Source: Corynebacterium macginleyi (GTDB taxonomy: Bacteria > Actinomycetota > Actinomycetes > Mycobacteriales > Mycobacteriaceae). From it: a DNA stretch of 64,000 nt. Shown here one piece after another: positions 1 to 8,727 of this stretch. Both the position numbers and the translations under genes were made by a program. Location: the NCBI RefSeq assembly GCF_003688935.1, contig NZ_REGE01000006.1, positions 62,001 through 126,000 on the forward strand, read 5' to 3'. The notes beneath the pieces were generated by a model, which was not told the DNA's origin, made no database searches, and was given only the letters and a program-made list of their open reading frames with translations. Each line of letters begins with the position of its first letter. The stretch's first letter is position 1.

Positions 1-1650
1 GTGCGTGACCTATTCAAGCAGGCTAAGGAGCACAGCCCGTGCATCATCTTCGTAGATGAGATCGACGCCGTTGGTCGCCAACGCGGATCCGGTACCGGCG
101 GTGGGCACGATGAGCGTGAGCAGACCCTGAATCAGCTGCTGGTAGAGATGGACGGCTTCGGCGACCGCGAGGGCGTCATCCTCATCGCGGCCACCAACCG
201 CCCCGATATTTTGGATCCGGCGCTGTTGCGCCCGGGCCGTTTTGACCGCCAGATTCCGGTTACCAACCCTGATTTAGCAGGTCGCGAGCAGATCCTGCGC
301 GTGCACGCCAAGGACAAGCCCCTGGCAGAAGAAGTCGATGTGGCACAGCTGGCCAAGCGCACCGCAGGTATGTCCGGTGCGGACCTGGCTAATGTGCTGA
401 ACGAGGCCGCCTTGCTCACCGCGCGCATTGGCGGCAACGTCATTACCTATGACGCGCTGGAAGAAGCCACCGACCGCGTGGTGGGCGGTCCGCGGCGCCA
501 GGGCAAGATCATCTCCGAGCACGAGAAGAAGGTCACCGCCTACCACGAGGGTGGCCACACCCTGTCCGCGTGGGCGCTGAAAGATATTGAGCGCGTGTAC
601 AAGGTCACCATTCTGGCCCGCGGCCGCACCGGGGGCCACGCCATGACCTCGCAAGAAGACGATAAGGGCATGTACACCCGCGACGAGCTGTTTTCCCGCT
701 TGGTCTTTGCTATGGGTGGCCGCGCCGCCGAGGAACTGGTGTTTGGCGCTCCCACCACGGGTGCGTCCTCTGATATCGAGAACGCCACCAAGATAGCCCG
801 CGCGATGCTGACGGAATACGGATTCTCGCCCGACCTGGGCACCGTCAAGTATGGCAAGGAGCAGGGCGATCCGTTCAGCCAGATGGGCGGGGGTGGCGGC
901 TCTATCGATTACTCGGATGACGTTGCCGCCAAGATTGATGAGCAGATGCGCTACCTCCTCGAGCGCGCGCACGAGCAAGCCTACGACATCCTGCGCACTA
1001 ATCGCGAGTTGCTGGATAAGCTGGCAGAGGCCCTCCTGGAGAAGGAAACCCTGCGTCGGCCGGACTTGGAGAGCATTTTCGAGGGCATCGTGCCACGCGA
1101 TGCCTACGAGGTCTTCCCCGGAGAAGACGACCGATTCCCGCGCCAAATTGGTTATGCCCCGGTGAAGACCCCGGTTGAGTTGGCCAAAGAGCGCGGCGAG
1201 GAACTTCCGCAACGCATGACGCTTCTTGATGCCTCCCGTGCTGCCCGTGAGCGTCGCCTCGCCGGTGACGAGATCAAGGGCGAAGTTGGCTTTAACTTTG
1301 GCCAGCACGCCGGCGACTATGTCGCCCCTGAAACGGCGCGCGAGCTGGACGGTGACGGCAGCGATTCCGATAATCGCAGCGACCACAGCACCAGCAGCGA
1401 TTCCCACGGAAATGGTCACGGTGCGGACCGTGCGGACCGCGCTAACCGCAGCGACGACGGGACCGGTGGATACCGCGGGGACCGCGACGGTGGGGAAGGG
1501 GGATTGGATTCGGCATCGGAAAGCGGGGGCAAACACCACAAACCAGAAGAGGAAACTAGTCAGTGGTTCACCCCAGACTGGGATGAATCCTCCCGCCGTA
1601 ATAATCCCTACGTGCGCGACGCGAAAAAGCCGCGCGATGATGAAGATTAA
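1..1650 (+). CDS. ftsH: FtsH ATP-dependent zinc metalloprotease, 5'-truncated by window edge
   Basis: Membrane-anchored AAA+ protease that degrades membrane and cytosolic proteins. The window opens inside the AAA domain: the N-terminal membrane segments and Walker A are missing, so the GTG at base 1 is an internal codon rather than a demonstrated start. Visible in the fragment are Walker B ([11 protein letters not shown], about residues 15-25), the second region of homology with the arginine finger ([10 protein letters not shown], about 75-84), and the zinc-protease motif HEGGH at about 182-186, a valid HExxH although HEAGH is commoner. SSDIENAT at about 256-263 probably carries the third zinc ligand. 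The last 110 or so residues form a low-complexity Asp/Ser/Gly/His-rich tail. First visible gene of the folate operon; folE starts 11 bp downstream. Confidence 0.97.
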   Translation: MRDLFKQAKEHSPCIIFVDEIDAVGRQRGSGTGGGHDEREQTLNQLLVEMDGFGDREGVILIAATNRPDILDPALLRPGRFDRQIPVTNPDLAGREQILRVHAKDKPLAEEVDVAQLAKRTAGMSGADLANVLNEAALLTARIGGNVITYDALEEATDRVVGGPRRQGKIISEHEKKVTAYHEGGHTLSAWALKDIERVYKVTILARGRTGGHAMTSQEDDKGMYTRDELFSRLVFAMGGRAAEELVFGAPTTGASSDIENATKIARAMLTEYGFSPDLGTVKYGKEQGDPFSQMGGGGGSIDYSDDVAAKIDEQMRYLLERAHEQAYDILRTNRELLDKLAEALLEKETLRRPDLESIFEGIVPRDAYEVFPGEDDRFPRQIGYAPVKTPVELAKERGEELPQRMTLLDASRAARERRLAGDEIKGEVGFNFGQHAGDYVAPETARELDGDGSDSDNRSDHSTSSDSHGNGHGADRADRANRSDDGTGGYRGDRDGGEGGLDSASESGGKHHKPEEETSQWFTPDWDESSRRNNPYVRDAKKPRDDED

Positions 1651-1661
1651 GAAGTACGTGC

Positions 1662-2270
1662 ATGTCTGAAAATCACACTGATTCCCAGCAAGTGCCCGCC
1701 CGCGCGCCCTATGACCAGGAGCGGGCGGAGGCGGCCGTTCGTGAGCTGCTTCTTGCCGTCGGCGAGGATCCTGACCGCGAAGGCCTGCGCGAAACCCCGG
1801 CGCGTGTGGCACGTGCTTACCGCGAGGTCTTCGGCGGCCTGCATGAGGACCCGACAGAGGTGCTGCACAAGACTTTCGCAGAAGATCATCAGGAACTGGT
1901 CTTGGTGCGTGATATTCCCATCTATTCCACCTGCGAGCATCATCTTGTGCCGTTTTATGGGGTAGCCCATATTGGCTATATCCCTGGCAAAGATGGTCAC
2001 GTCACCGGGTTGAGCAAGTTGGCACGTTTGGCCGACATGTACGCCAAGCGCCCGCAGGTGCAAGAGCGCCTGACCCAGCAGATTGCTGATGCCCTCGTGA
2101 ATGTCCTTGAGGCCCAATCCGTCATAGTGGTCATTGAATGCGAGCACTTGTGCATGGCCATGCGCGGTATTCGCAAGCCGGGCGCTACTACAACGACCTC
2201 TGCGGTACGCGGCGGCTTTAAAAATAACGCGGCCTCCCGCGCGGAAGTACTCAGTTTCATTCGTACGTAG
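1662..2270 (+). CDS. folE: GTP cyclohydrolase I
   Basis: Converts GTP to 7,8-dihydroneopterin triphosphate, the first step of folate synthesis, in the cytoplasm. The 202-residue length fits the family. Zinc ligands are visible in [12 protein letters not shown] (Cys and His) and in [11 protein letters not shown] (second Cys). The C-terminal half has the usual [10 protein letters not shown] and [11 protein letters not shown] segments. It starts 11 bp after ftsH and is followed by folP, folB and folK on the same strand, so it is co-transcribed. The same ftsH-folE-folP order is found in mycobacteria. Confidence 0.97.
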   Translation: MSENHTDSQQVPARAPYDQERAEAAVRELLLAVGEDPDREGLRETPARVARAYREVFGGLHEDPTEVLHKTFAEDHQELVLVRDIPIYSTCEHHLVPFYGVAHIGYIPGKDGHVTGLSKLARLADMYAKRPQVQERLTQQIADALVNVLEAQSVIVVIECEHLCMAMRGIRKPGATTTTSAVRGGFKNNAASRAEVLSFIRT

Positions 2271-2311
2271 CGTGTACGCAGTCGAGTTTGTTGAGCGAGA
2301 AGGAGAACGTA

Positions 2312-3271
2312 GTGCACCCGGCTTCCTCAGTTGCAGAATTGACCCTCGCGAAGCGCACGCTCGTCATGGGCATCGTGAATGTGACGAAGGATTCCTTTTC
2401 TGATGGTGGGCGGTGGCTCGATGTCGACGCGGCCACCAATCATGCCCGTGATCTGGTGGAACAGGGTGCGGATATGATCGATGTGGGCGGGGAATCCACC
2501 CGCCCGGGCGCGGTGCGTGTAGAGGCGCAGGAAGAGGTCGACCGCGTGGTCCCGGTTATCCAGGCGCTGCACGCGCAGGGAATTCGTACCTCGGTGGATA
2601 CGATGCGCGCTTCGGTCGCCGCCGCGGCGGTCGCGGCCGGGGTGGACATGATTAACGATGTCTCCGGCGGTCTCGCAGATCCCGAAATGTATGCCGTTAT
2701 GGCTGATGCTGGGGTGCCGGTCTGCCTCATGCACTGGCGCACGCTGCAGGAAGGCGCGTTCGGGTCTGCGGCGGGAACGGCCGATCACGGCGGCGATGTG
2801 GTCCGCGATGTACACGAGACCCTCGCGCGCCTGAGCGCTAATGCCCTGGATGCGGGCGTGAAAAGGGAAAATATCGTGCTAGATCCGGGACTCGGTTTTG
2901 CCAAAAGCCCGCAGGACAATTGGGCGCTATTGCGGGCGCTGCCTGAGTTTCTGGCCGGGGAATTCCCCATCCTGGTCGGTGCTTCGCGCAAGCGCTTCCT
3001 AGCCGCCATTCGAGCAGATCGCGGGGAGGAGGCCAGCCCGCTGCTTGCTGATTCCGCCACTGCCGCCGTAACTGCTATCTCCGCCCACATGGGTGCGTGG
3101 GGCGTGCGCGTGCACGAGGTGGGCGTATCCCGCGACGCCGTCGACGTAGCCGCCGCGTGGAACGCCGGCAAGTCCTATAGAGGCGGCGGCAACGCGACCG
3201 GCAGCTACCGCAATGCTGCCGATGGCACGGGCACGGTGACTTCCACCGCGGTGGATATGGAAAGGAATTAA
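2312..3271 (+). CDS. folP: Dihydropteroate synthase
   Basis: Condenses 6-hydroxymethyl-dihydropterin pyrophosphate with p-aminobenzoate; this is the sulfonamide target. Family signatures are visible: MGIVNVTKDSFSDGG near the N-terminus, GGESTRPGA, a DTMRA strand, NDVSGG, DPGLGFAKS and GASRKRFL. The start is taken as GTG at 2312 because AAGGAG at 2300-2305 lies 6 bases upstream; an in-frame TTG at 2288 is less well placed. The C-terminus carries a Gly/Asn/Thr-rich extension of about 30 residues. folB follows after 2 bp. Confidence 0.95.
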   Translation: MHPASSVAELTLAKRTLVMGIVNVTKDSFSDGGRWLDVDAATNHARDLVEQGADMIDVGGESTRPGAVRVEAQEEVDRVVPVIQALHAQGIRTSVDTMRASVAAAAVAAGVDMINDVSGGLADPEMYAVMADAGVPVCLMHWRTLQEGAFGSAAGTADHGGDVVRDVHETLARLSANALDAGVKRENIVLDPGLGFAKSPQDNWALLRALPEFLAGEFPILVGASRKRFLAAIRADRGEEASPLLADSATAAVTAISAHMGAWGVRVHEVGVSRDAVDVAAAWNAGKSYRGGGNATGSYRNAADGTGTVTSTAVDMERN

Positions 3272-3273
3272 CT

Positions 3274-3756
3274 ATGGCAGATCGCATTGAATTAACCGGC
3301 TTGGAATGTTTTGGCTACCATGGCGTCTTTGCTGAGGAAAAACGCACCGGGCAGCCTTTCATCGTCGATATCATCTGCTGGTCTGAGTTTGCTGAGGCCG
3401 CAGCTCACGATGATCTGACCAAGACTATCAATTACGCAGAGCTTGCCAATATTGCCGCTGATATCGTCGAGGGCCCTTCCCGCGACCTTATCGAGACCGT
3501 GGCCAGCGAGGTCGCCGATACCATCATGGCTTCCTTCGCGGACTTGCACGCGGTCGAAGTGACCGTGCATAAACCGAAAGCGCCGATTCCGCGCACATTT
3601 GGCGATGTCGCCGTCATCGCCCGCCGCTCCCGCAAGCACGCGCAGACCAGTGTCCCGCGGCCCGCCTCTCGGCCCGCTTCGCAGGCAGGCACCGGGCAGA
3701 CCGCCGCGCAGGGAATCGATGCCCCGCCCGCCGGTACTAATCCCGGGACCCAGTAA
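3274..3756 (+). CDS. folB: Dihydroneopterin aldolase
   Basis: Cleaves 7,8-dihydroneopterin to 6-hydroxymethyl-dihydropterin and glycolaldehyde. The first 120 residues match the compact FolB fold: LTGLECFGYHGVFAEEK at the N-terminus, then INYAELANI, and VTVHKPKAPIPRTFGDVAV near the end of the domain. The remaining 40 residues are a Pro/Ala/Ser/Gln-rich tail, longer than the usual family length of about 120. Its TAA stop overlaps the folK ATG by one base (TAATG), implying translational coupling. Confidence 0.95.
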   Translation: MADRIELTGLECFGYHGVFAEEKRTGQPFIVDIICWSEFAEAAAHDDLTKTINYAELANIAADIVEGPSRDLIETVASEVADTIMASFADLHAVEVTVHKPKAPIPRTFGDVAVIARRSRKHAQTSVPRPASRPASQAGTGQTAAQGIDAPPAGTNPGTQ

Positions 3757-4241
3757 TGCGCGCGGTACTATCCATCGGTTCCAATATGGATGACCGCGTG
3801 GAGCTTTTGCGGATGGTATTCACGGAGTTTTGCGAGGACATCGTGGCGGCCTCGCCCATTTATGCCACCCCGCCGTGGGGTGTGACGGACCAAGATGAAT
3901 TCCTGAATGCGGTCCTTATTGTGGACGTTGAGGACAGTCCGTGGGAGCTCTTGCGGCGTGGCCAGCGGTTGGAAGAAGCAGCGGAGCGCGTGCGCGTGCG
4001 CCATTGGGGGCCGCGCACCTTGGATGTGGATATCGTTGATATCGAGGGGTATAGCTCCTGCGATCCGGAACTTACCGTTCCGCATCCCTTTGCCCACGTG
4101 CGCGCATTCGTGCTTATCCCCTGGTTGGCCGCCGATGGCGCTGCTAAGTTAGAGGGAAAGGATGTCTCCGCGCTGGTTGCTGCGTTGGACCCGCAAGAAA
4201 CCGCTGATATCCGCTGTCTCGGCCTGATGGAGGAGCTATGA
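3756..4241 (+). CDS. folK: 2-amino-4-hydroxy-6-hydroxymethyldihydropteridine pyrophosphokinase (HPPK)
   Basis: Transfers pyrophosphate from ATP to 6-hydroxymethyl-dihydropterin, making the FolP substrate. The 161-residue protein has the N-terminal LSIGSNM, the TPPWGVTDQDEFLNAV substrate region, the Mg/ATP motif GPRTLDVDIV, and PHPFAHVRAFVLIPW. It overlaps folB by 1 bp and the next gene by 4 bp (ATGA), as expected in a tight operon. Confidence 0.96.
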   Translation: MRAVLSIGSNMDDRVELLRMVFTEFCEDIVAASPIYATPPWGVTDQDEFLNAVLIVDVEDSPWELLRRGQRLEEAAERVRVRHWGPRTLDVDIVDIEGYSSCDPELTVPHPFAHVRAFVLIPWLAADGAAKLEGKDVSALVAALDPQETADIRCLGLMEEL

Positions 4242-4711
4242 AACGAACCTCGCTCGCGGCCCTCATCGGTATTGGGGGATTCATGGCCGCCGCGACAGCT
4301 ATCCTCACCACGCGCTTTTATGGCTCCATGATGGCAATCCCGATCACGGTATCCGCTACGTTATGGCTCATGGTGGCGGTGTGCCTGGGGCTTACCTGGA
4401 AGGTGGATAAGGCGACCGATGAGGATCATGGCATCGGGTTAGATAATTCGCAGCTGAATCCCCTGACCATTGCCCAGTTCATGCTGGTGGGTAAGGCTTC
4501 GGCGTGGACGGGCGCGATCGTTGGTGGGCTTTATGCCGGGGTGGCCGTGTATGTGATTCCGAATGCGGGAACCCTCGTCGCGGCTTCTGATGATCTGGTG
4601 GGGGTGCTTGCGTCTGCGGTCGGCGGCGTTGCCATGTCCGCGACGGGACTGCGATTGGAGCGACACTGCGAGACCCCGCCACCCTCAGACGGGCTGCAAG
4701 CGGTACATTAG
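4238..4711 (+). CDS. DUF3180 family membrane protein
   Basis: Small integral membrane protein of 157 residues with no assigned biochemical role. Four hydrophobic segments are visible, at about residues 5-28, 33-50, 85-110 and 118-138, joined by short charged loops. A DUF3180 protein directly after folK is a conserved actinobacterial arrangement (Rv3605c position in M. tuberculosis), and the 4-bp overlap with folK points to co-expression. Family assignment rests on position and topology. A link to folate chemistry is not shown by the sequence. Confidence 0.8.
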   Translation: MKRTSLAALIGIGGFMAAATAILTTRFYGSMMAIPITVSATLWLMVAVCLGLTWKVDKATDEDHGIGLDNSQLNPLTIAQFMLVGKASAWTGAIVGGLYAGVAVYVIPNAGTLVAASDDLVGVLASAVGGVAMSATGLRLERHCETPPPSDGLQAVH

Positions 4712-4716
4712 GGAGC

Positions 4717-5868
4717 ATGACTCAGCCGCGCTCTTCTTCCAAGCACTCGTCGCCCTCACCGGATTTGGGACCAATTGGGATTATCGCCCTCGTCATTTTG
4801 GCCGTCGTCGCCAGTATTGTCATGCTCATTTCCGGCTCCGCAACGGCGCTTAAGATTGCGCTCATTGCCGCTCTATGGGCCGCGGTAGTGGGCTTTTTCC
4901 TGGTGATGCGCTACCGCCGCCAAGCCGCGGAATCCGTGATCAAACTGCAGTTGCAGGAGCGCGCCTACCGCGCGGAGCTTAAGCAGGCCCGCGCAGCCGA
5001 AAGCCAGCAACTGCCGGATCAGCAGATTCTTGATGAGATTCGCACCGAGTTGGCCTCTATCCGGAAACAGATTGAGGATTTGTCAGGCCAGGAGTTCACC
5101 TACGAGCCCGCCGCTTTGTACGCTGAGGCACGCCGCGTCATGGAGCTGGAGGCACAGACTGGTGCTGCTTCTTCCCAACGGGAAGAAGAAATCGACTTTA
5201 AGCAGGCGTCTACCGGTGCGCCATCTGCTGATGCCATTGCCGGTCGCCTGGGCAATCAGCCGGCCGGTGCGCACGCGGACTCGAACCCCCTCAATGATCT
5301 CATTAGTGAAAACACCCGCGCGCGGCGCAGTTCTGCCCGGACCACCGACGCCGTTAAGCCCGCTAAGCCCGCTACGGCCGCTAAACCTGCCCAAGCCGAG
5401 ACGCTTGGCGATGATACTAAGCCTGCCACGTCCGCGCCTGCCGCTGGCCGGCAGCAGTCATCCAACGCGGACGAGAAGACGAAGGACTTTTCCTTCGATA
5501 CTGGAAACTTTCAGGCCGTGCGCTGGGATTCGGGCGGAGACTCCGATATCAAGCGCCACGGTACTCGGCACGCGGATACTGGCGACGCGGCACCATCTGC
5601 CGCCCGGGGCAGTCATCGTAAGCCGGAGGCTGACGCAGCAGCCGGGTCGGCTCCCGACGCGGCGACCCAGACCATTGCACAGCAGGCTACTGGCGAGGAT
5701 GCGCGCGAGGAATACAAAGGTTCGGGCCACCACGTGGCTGATAAGCGGAAGCACTCGGCATCGCGTCGCCAGTTGTCACACAACCGTGGCCGTCGCCGTA
5801 GCGATGAGCAGCGCGATGGTTCCGTGTCCGTATCGGATCTATTGGCGCAGATGAAGAAGGATAGATAA
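4717..5868 (+). CDS. DUF6779-like membrane protein with long disordered tail
   Basis: 383 residues. Two membrane helices sit at about residues 19-36 and 44-64. A charged, probably coiled-coil stretch follows at about 70-125 (ERAYRAELKQARAAES, DEIRTELASIRKQIEDL). A long low-complexity tail rich in Ala, Pro, Lys, Asp and Ser, including KPAKPATAAKPAQAE, ends in an Arg/His-rich region and VSVSDLLAQMKKDR. This is the Rv3604c position in the mycobacterial order. No enzymatic motif is visible; the cytosolic tail could be an interaction platform. Function unknown. Confidence 0.7.
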   Translation: MTQPRSSSKHSSPSPDLGPIGIIALVILAVVASIVMLISGSATALKIALIAALWAAVVGFFLVMRYRRQAAESVIKLQLQERAYRAELKQARAAESQQLPDQQILDEIRTELASIRKQIEDLSGQEFTYEPAALYAEARRVMELEAQTGAASSQREEEIDFKQASTGAPSADAIAGRLGNQPAGAHADSNPLNDLISENTRARRSSARTTDAVKPAKPATAAKPAQAETLGDDTKPATSAPAAGRQQSSNADEKTKDFSFDTGNFQAVRWDSGGDSDIKRHGTRHADTGDAAPSAARGSHRKPEADAAAGSAPDAATQTIAQQATGEDAREEYKGSGHHVADKRKHSASRRQLSHNRGRRRSDEQRDGSVSVSDLLAQMKKDR

Positions 5869-6543
5869 ATGCGTCCACCGCGCATGCGCGTTGCTCTTTT
5901 CGGGCGCAGCCTTGCCGGGATTTCCCTGGCCAATGCCATGGAAAGCGCCGGCCATACCGTGGAGATGCTCCATGATCCGGCCGAACTAAGCTCCTTTCAG
6001 GCGCTGATTCTAGCCGTGGGAGAGGCACGATTAGATGCTGCCGTAGAGATTGTGGAAGACCACGTGCACAAGGGCCTGATCGCTATGCACACGTGCCTTT
6101 CGCGAGGCGTGCAAGGCCTCGACCCGCTCGAGAAGAACGGGTGTATCGTGGCGGCAGTGGCGCCAATGGCAGGCGGGCGCTGGGCAGTATCCACGCTGGA
6201 TGAGCTGGGCGAAAGTATTGCCGATTTCATAGTGAGCGAATTCCGGGCGCACACAGTGCCGCTATCGGATGCCGAGCGTCCCGCCTTCGCCGCCCGTTCC
6301 TACTACTTAGAAATGCTTACACGACTGCATTTAGCAGCAGCCGTAGAGGCCAAATTCTTTGCCGAGTTCGATGAGATTCCACCTTCCGAATTCGACATCG
6401 ATACGCAGGACATCATTGCAGCCTATCGTGGCGTTACGGATCCCGGAATGCGTCGCCATTACTTAGAAACCGCTCGGCGCTTAGGCGAAGTAGAAGATCG
6501 CACCGACTTGGAAATGTGGGCCTTGCAGGAGGAGTCGCGATGA
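5869..6543 (+). CDS. Rossmann-like / DUF2520 family protein
   Basis: 224 residues, starting directly after the previous stop. The N-terminus MRVALFGRSLAGISLANAMESAGH is a Rossmann beta-alpha-beta unit with a degenerate glycine loop. A helical C-terminal part (SYYLEMLTRLHLAAAVEAKFF) is consistent with the DUF2520 domain. The mycobacterial counterpart (Rv3603c) also sits immediately before panC. The protein may be a 6-phosphogluconate-dehydrogenase-fold oxidoreductase of unknown substrate; the conserved pairing with panC suggests a pantoate or pantothenate connection, but that is inference. It overlaps panC by 4 bp. Confidence 0.72.
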   Translation: MRPPRMRVALFGRSLAGISLANAMESAGHTVEMLHDPAELSSFQALILAVGEARLDAAVEIVEDHVHKGLIAMHTCLSRGVQGLDPLEKNGCIVAAVAPMAGGRWAVSTLDELGESIADFIVSEFRAHTVPLSDAERPAFAARSYYLEMLTRLHLAAAVEAKFFAEFDEIPPSEFDIDTQDIIAAYRGVTDPGMRRHYLETARRLGEVEDRTDLEMWALQEESR

Positions 6544-7481
6544 GCTTGAAGATGGGACAAGCCACCGTTGTTAGCGAGGTTGACCGCATCCGGATGGTGG
6601 GCAGTGCCCTTCGCAAGACCGGCCGTCCGGTGGCTTTCGTACCGCTTACCACCGGCGTGCACGCTGGACATATTGCGCTGGTGCGCGCGGCTCGGCGTAT
6701 CCGCGGTGCGGTTACTGTCGTGGCTCTTCAAGAACCTAGCGCCGCAGATGTGGATCTGCTGCGTGCCGAGGGCGTGGATATCATTTGGGATTATACGCCC
6801 GAGAAACTCTGGCCTAATGGCCGTCGAATTACTATCGCGGCTCGTAGCAGCGCGGGCGAGCGTGATGCCGCAGGCTCGCTGGTAGAAAAGGACGCCCCCG
6901 GCACCACGCCGAAGCCCGCAGGCTTAGAGCCGGACCTATCCGGTGAACTTACCCTTTACCTCACGCTGATGATGGCGCTGTCGCCTACCGATGTCCTCAT
7001 CGGGGAGAAGGACTATGAGTTGCTCTTAGCTATTCACCACGCGGTGCAGGATGTGCACCTCGGGGTTCGCGTACAGGGCGTACCCGCCGTACGCATGCCC
7101 AATGGTGTGGTAATGAGCCTGCGCAATATGCGCGTTCCCGAAGACAAGCGTGAGGATGTGGCCGCCCTGTCTGCCGCGCTTACCGCTGGGGCACACGCCG
7201 CACAGGCGGGCGCGGACAGGGTTCGCGCGGTGGCCGCTGGGGTCCTAGAAGCGGCCGGCGTTGAACCGGAATACCTAGAAGTACGCGGCCGCGATTTGGG
7301 TGAGCCGCCCGCTGAGGGCGATGCCCGCCTGCTCGTCGCAGCTACCATTGGCGGAGTCAGATTAATTGACAACGTTGGCCTGCCGTTAGGGATTGGCTTT
7401 ACTAATATTGAACAGCATGAGGCCAAGGCCGAGCTTGCGCGCGAAAAACAGCGCGAATATGACCAATCCCTAAAAGACTAA
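6540..7481 (+). CDS. panC: Pantoate--beta-alanine ligase-like protein (PanC homologue, divergent)
   Basis: In the family, ATP, pantoate and beta-alanine are joined to make pantothenate. Start ATG 6540 overlaps the preceding stop (ATGA) and has GGAGGAG just upstream, giving 313 residues. Homology is clear from TTGVHAGHIALVRAAR (HIGH-type motif), GEKDYELL, VQGVPAVRMPNGVVMS and RLLVAATIGGVRLIDN. Several residues known to bind substrate in mycobacterial PanC are not where expected: PTMG is PLTTG, the FVNPxQF segment is absent, the RPxHFxGV segment is unrecognisable, the second Gln after EKDY is Leu, and SSRN is SLRN. It may be a weak or non-catalytic paralogue. The gene ends convergent with, and 4 bp inside, the next gene. 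Confidence 0.75.
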   Translation: MSLKMGQATVVSEVDRIRMVGSALRKTGRPVAFVPLTTGVHAGHIALVRAARRIRGAVTVVALQEPSAADVDLLRAEGVDIIWDYTPEKLWPNGRRITIAARSSAGERDAAGSLVEKDAPGTTPKPAGLEPDLSGELTLYLTLMMALSPTDVLIGEKDYELLLAIHHAVQDVHLGVRVQGVPAVRMPNGVVMSLRNMRVPEDKREDVAALSAALTAGAHAAQAGADRVRAVAAGVLEAAGVEPEYLEVRGRDLGEPPAEGDARLLVAATIGGVRLIDNVGLPLGIGFTNIEQHEAKAELAREKQREYDQSLKD

Positions 7482-8479
7482 TGACCGAGACCCACATCCG
7501 CCCCGCTCGCACTAGCCCGCGTTAGTTCGCCATCTTGGCCCAGATACTGCGCCAGCCGCGCCACGCCAGCGGGGCTTGCCACCTCTTCTGGGAGCCAAGG
7601 GACTTCGTGCACAGGGGTATTGGGAAGCTTGTCGTGCAAGAGCACCAGCGCCTCATCTTCGGCGGCCCGCCGGGAGGCTAAGAACTCGCCTTGGCCTGCG
7701 GGTGTGCGGCGATTGACCAGCATGGAGCCGACCCGTACGCCATGGGCGGTAAGTTCGGCGTGAAATTCAGCAGACTCTAGGACGGGCAGGCGCTCAGCGG
7801 TGAGCACAATGTGGAACACGGTGCGCTGTGAAGTCAGCGCAGCGCGCAGGTGCTCGAAGCGCTCGCGGCGTTGGAAAAGCGTCGCGCGGATTTCCTGATT
7901 GCGCCGCTCCACTGGATCATTAGCTACGCCGGAACCCCCGGACATCCCGCGCACCAAGGAGCCGAATTTATCGGACTTTTCGCGCCGGGCAAGCAGCCCT
8001 TCGGTATAGGCCGCCATGATTTCCGGCAGGGCCATTAGCCGAGAGGTGTGACCGGACGGCGCGGTATCGAAGACGAGGTAGTCATACTCGTTTGAGCGAG
8101 CGACCAAGGAGGCCATGCGCTCCAAGAGCGCCGCCTCCTGCGTACCGGGGGACTGGCGGGCCAAATCCAGGTGTTTTTGTACCTCGCCGTGCAAGTGCTC
8201 CGGCATGAACCGCCGCATTGAGGCCCCCACAGTATCGAGGTGTTCCTCGGTGGCCCGCGCAGGATCGAGCTCGATGGCGGAGAGGGAAGGGGTGAGGTGA
8301 GTGGGGGCATCGGAAAGCGTGGTAGCAAAGATATGCCCCAGGTTGTGCGCCGGATCCGTAGAGACCAGAAGTACGTTGTGGTCCTGAGAGAGCATGAAGG
8401 CCGTGGCGGTGGCGAGGGTGGTTTTGCCCACGCCACCTTTGCCGCCGAAGAACATGATGGGCGCGGTTTCTAGCAGCAT
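7478..8479 (-). CDS. ArsA/Get3-family ATPase, single-domain, cysteine-free
   Basis: SIMIBI-class P-loop ATPase of 333 residues. Visible are the deviant Walker A GGKGGVGKTT (about residues 12-21), STDPAHNLG (switch I), and FDTAPSGHTSRLMALP (switch II). It has one ATPase domain, like Get3, rather than the two of plasmid ArsA. I find no cysteine anywhere in it, so the thiol arsenite site of ArsA and the CxxC zinc site of Get3 are both absent. The start codon lies within the last codons of the upstream Cys-Cys protein (ATGCTGCTAG contains that gene's TGC TGC TAG). It forms an operon with that gene and cstA, and probably services a membrane or thiol protein rather than arsenic. Confidence 0.88.
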   Translation of the reverse strand: MLLETAPIMFFGGKGGVGKTTLATATAFMLSQDHNVLLVSTDPAHNLGHIFATTLSDAPTHLTPSLSAIELDPARATEEHLDTVGASMRRFMPEHLHGEVQKHLDLARQSPGTQEAALLERMASLVARSNEYDYLVFDTAPSGHTSRLMALPEIMAAYTEGLLARREKSDKFGSLVRGMSGGSGVANDPVERRNQEIRATLFQRRERFEHLRAALTSQRTVFHIVLTAERLPVLESAEFHAELTAHGVRVGSMLVNRRTPAGQGEFLASRRAAEDEALVLLHDKLPNTPVHEVPWLPEEVASPAGVARLAQYLGQDGELTRASASGADVGLGH

Positions 8480-8727
8480 TGAAAATTCTCCAGGGGTGAT
8501 TTATCCATGCCCATGCGCGTATGCCAGGCGTGGAAATCTTCGTAAACCAGCGGCAATAGCTCCAGCGTATAATAGCTGGCGGGATTGGGGATACCGAGCG
8601 CTTCTGAGGCTACCAGCATCATAAATAGATCATCTTCTTGCTGCTGAGCTCTGGCAAAGGCGGCGCGGTACGGGGCTTGGTAGAACTCGTTGAGCCCCGC
8701 ACCGAATGCTTTAAGCTTGTCGAGCAT
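8470..8727 (-). CDS. Small cory-CC-star-type protein ending in Cys-Cys-stop
   Basis: 85 residues from ATG 8727; the start lies inside the end of cstA (17-bp overlap) and the stop overlaps the ArsA-type ATPase start by 10 bp. The sequence is largely amphipathic helix (QAPYRAAFARAQQQEDDLF), then ALGIPNPASYY, LVYEDFHAWH, and a terminal ENFQCC. I recognise it as the corynebacterial small-protein family named for its Cys-Cys-stop end, which occurs beside ArsA-like ATPases. The two terminal cysteines are its only ones. The combination GIP..Y, YEDF and terminal CC recalls the YbdD/YjiX partners of CstA transporters in enterobacteria. Function unknown. Confidence 0.82.
   Translation of the reverse strand: MLDKLKAFGAGLNEFYQAPYRAAFARAQQQEDDLFMMLVASEALGIPNPASYYTLELLPLVYEDFHAWHTRMGMDKSPLENFQCC

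Noticed and set aside
274..1812. Long minus-strand open frame (512 codons) opposite ftsH
   Set aside because: It is antisense to well-conserved FtsH/FolE coding sequence and has no recognisable domains; long shadow frames are expected in GC-rich DNA.
7478..8479. Arsenite efflux (ars) operon
   Set aside because: No arsB, arsR or arsC nearby, and the ATPase has no cysteines for arsenite.
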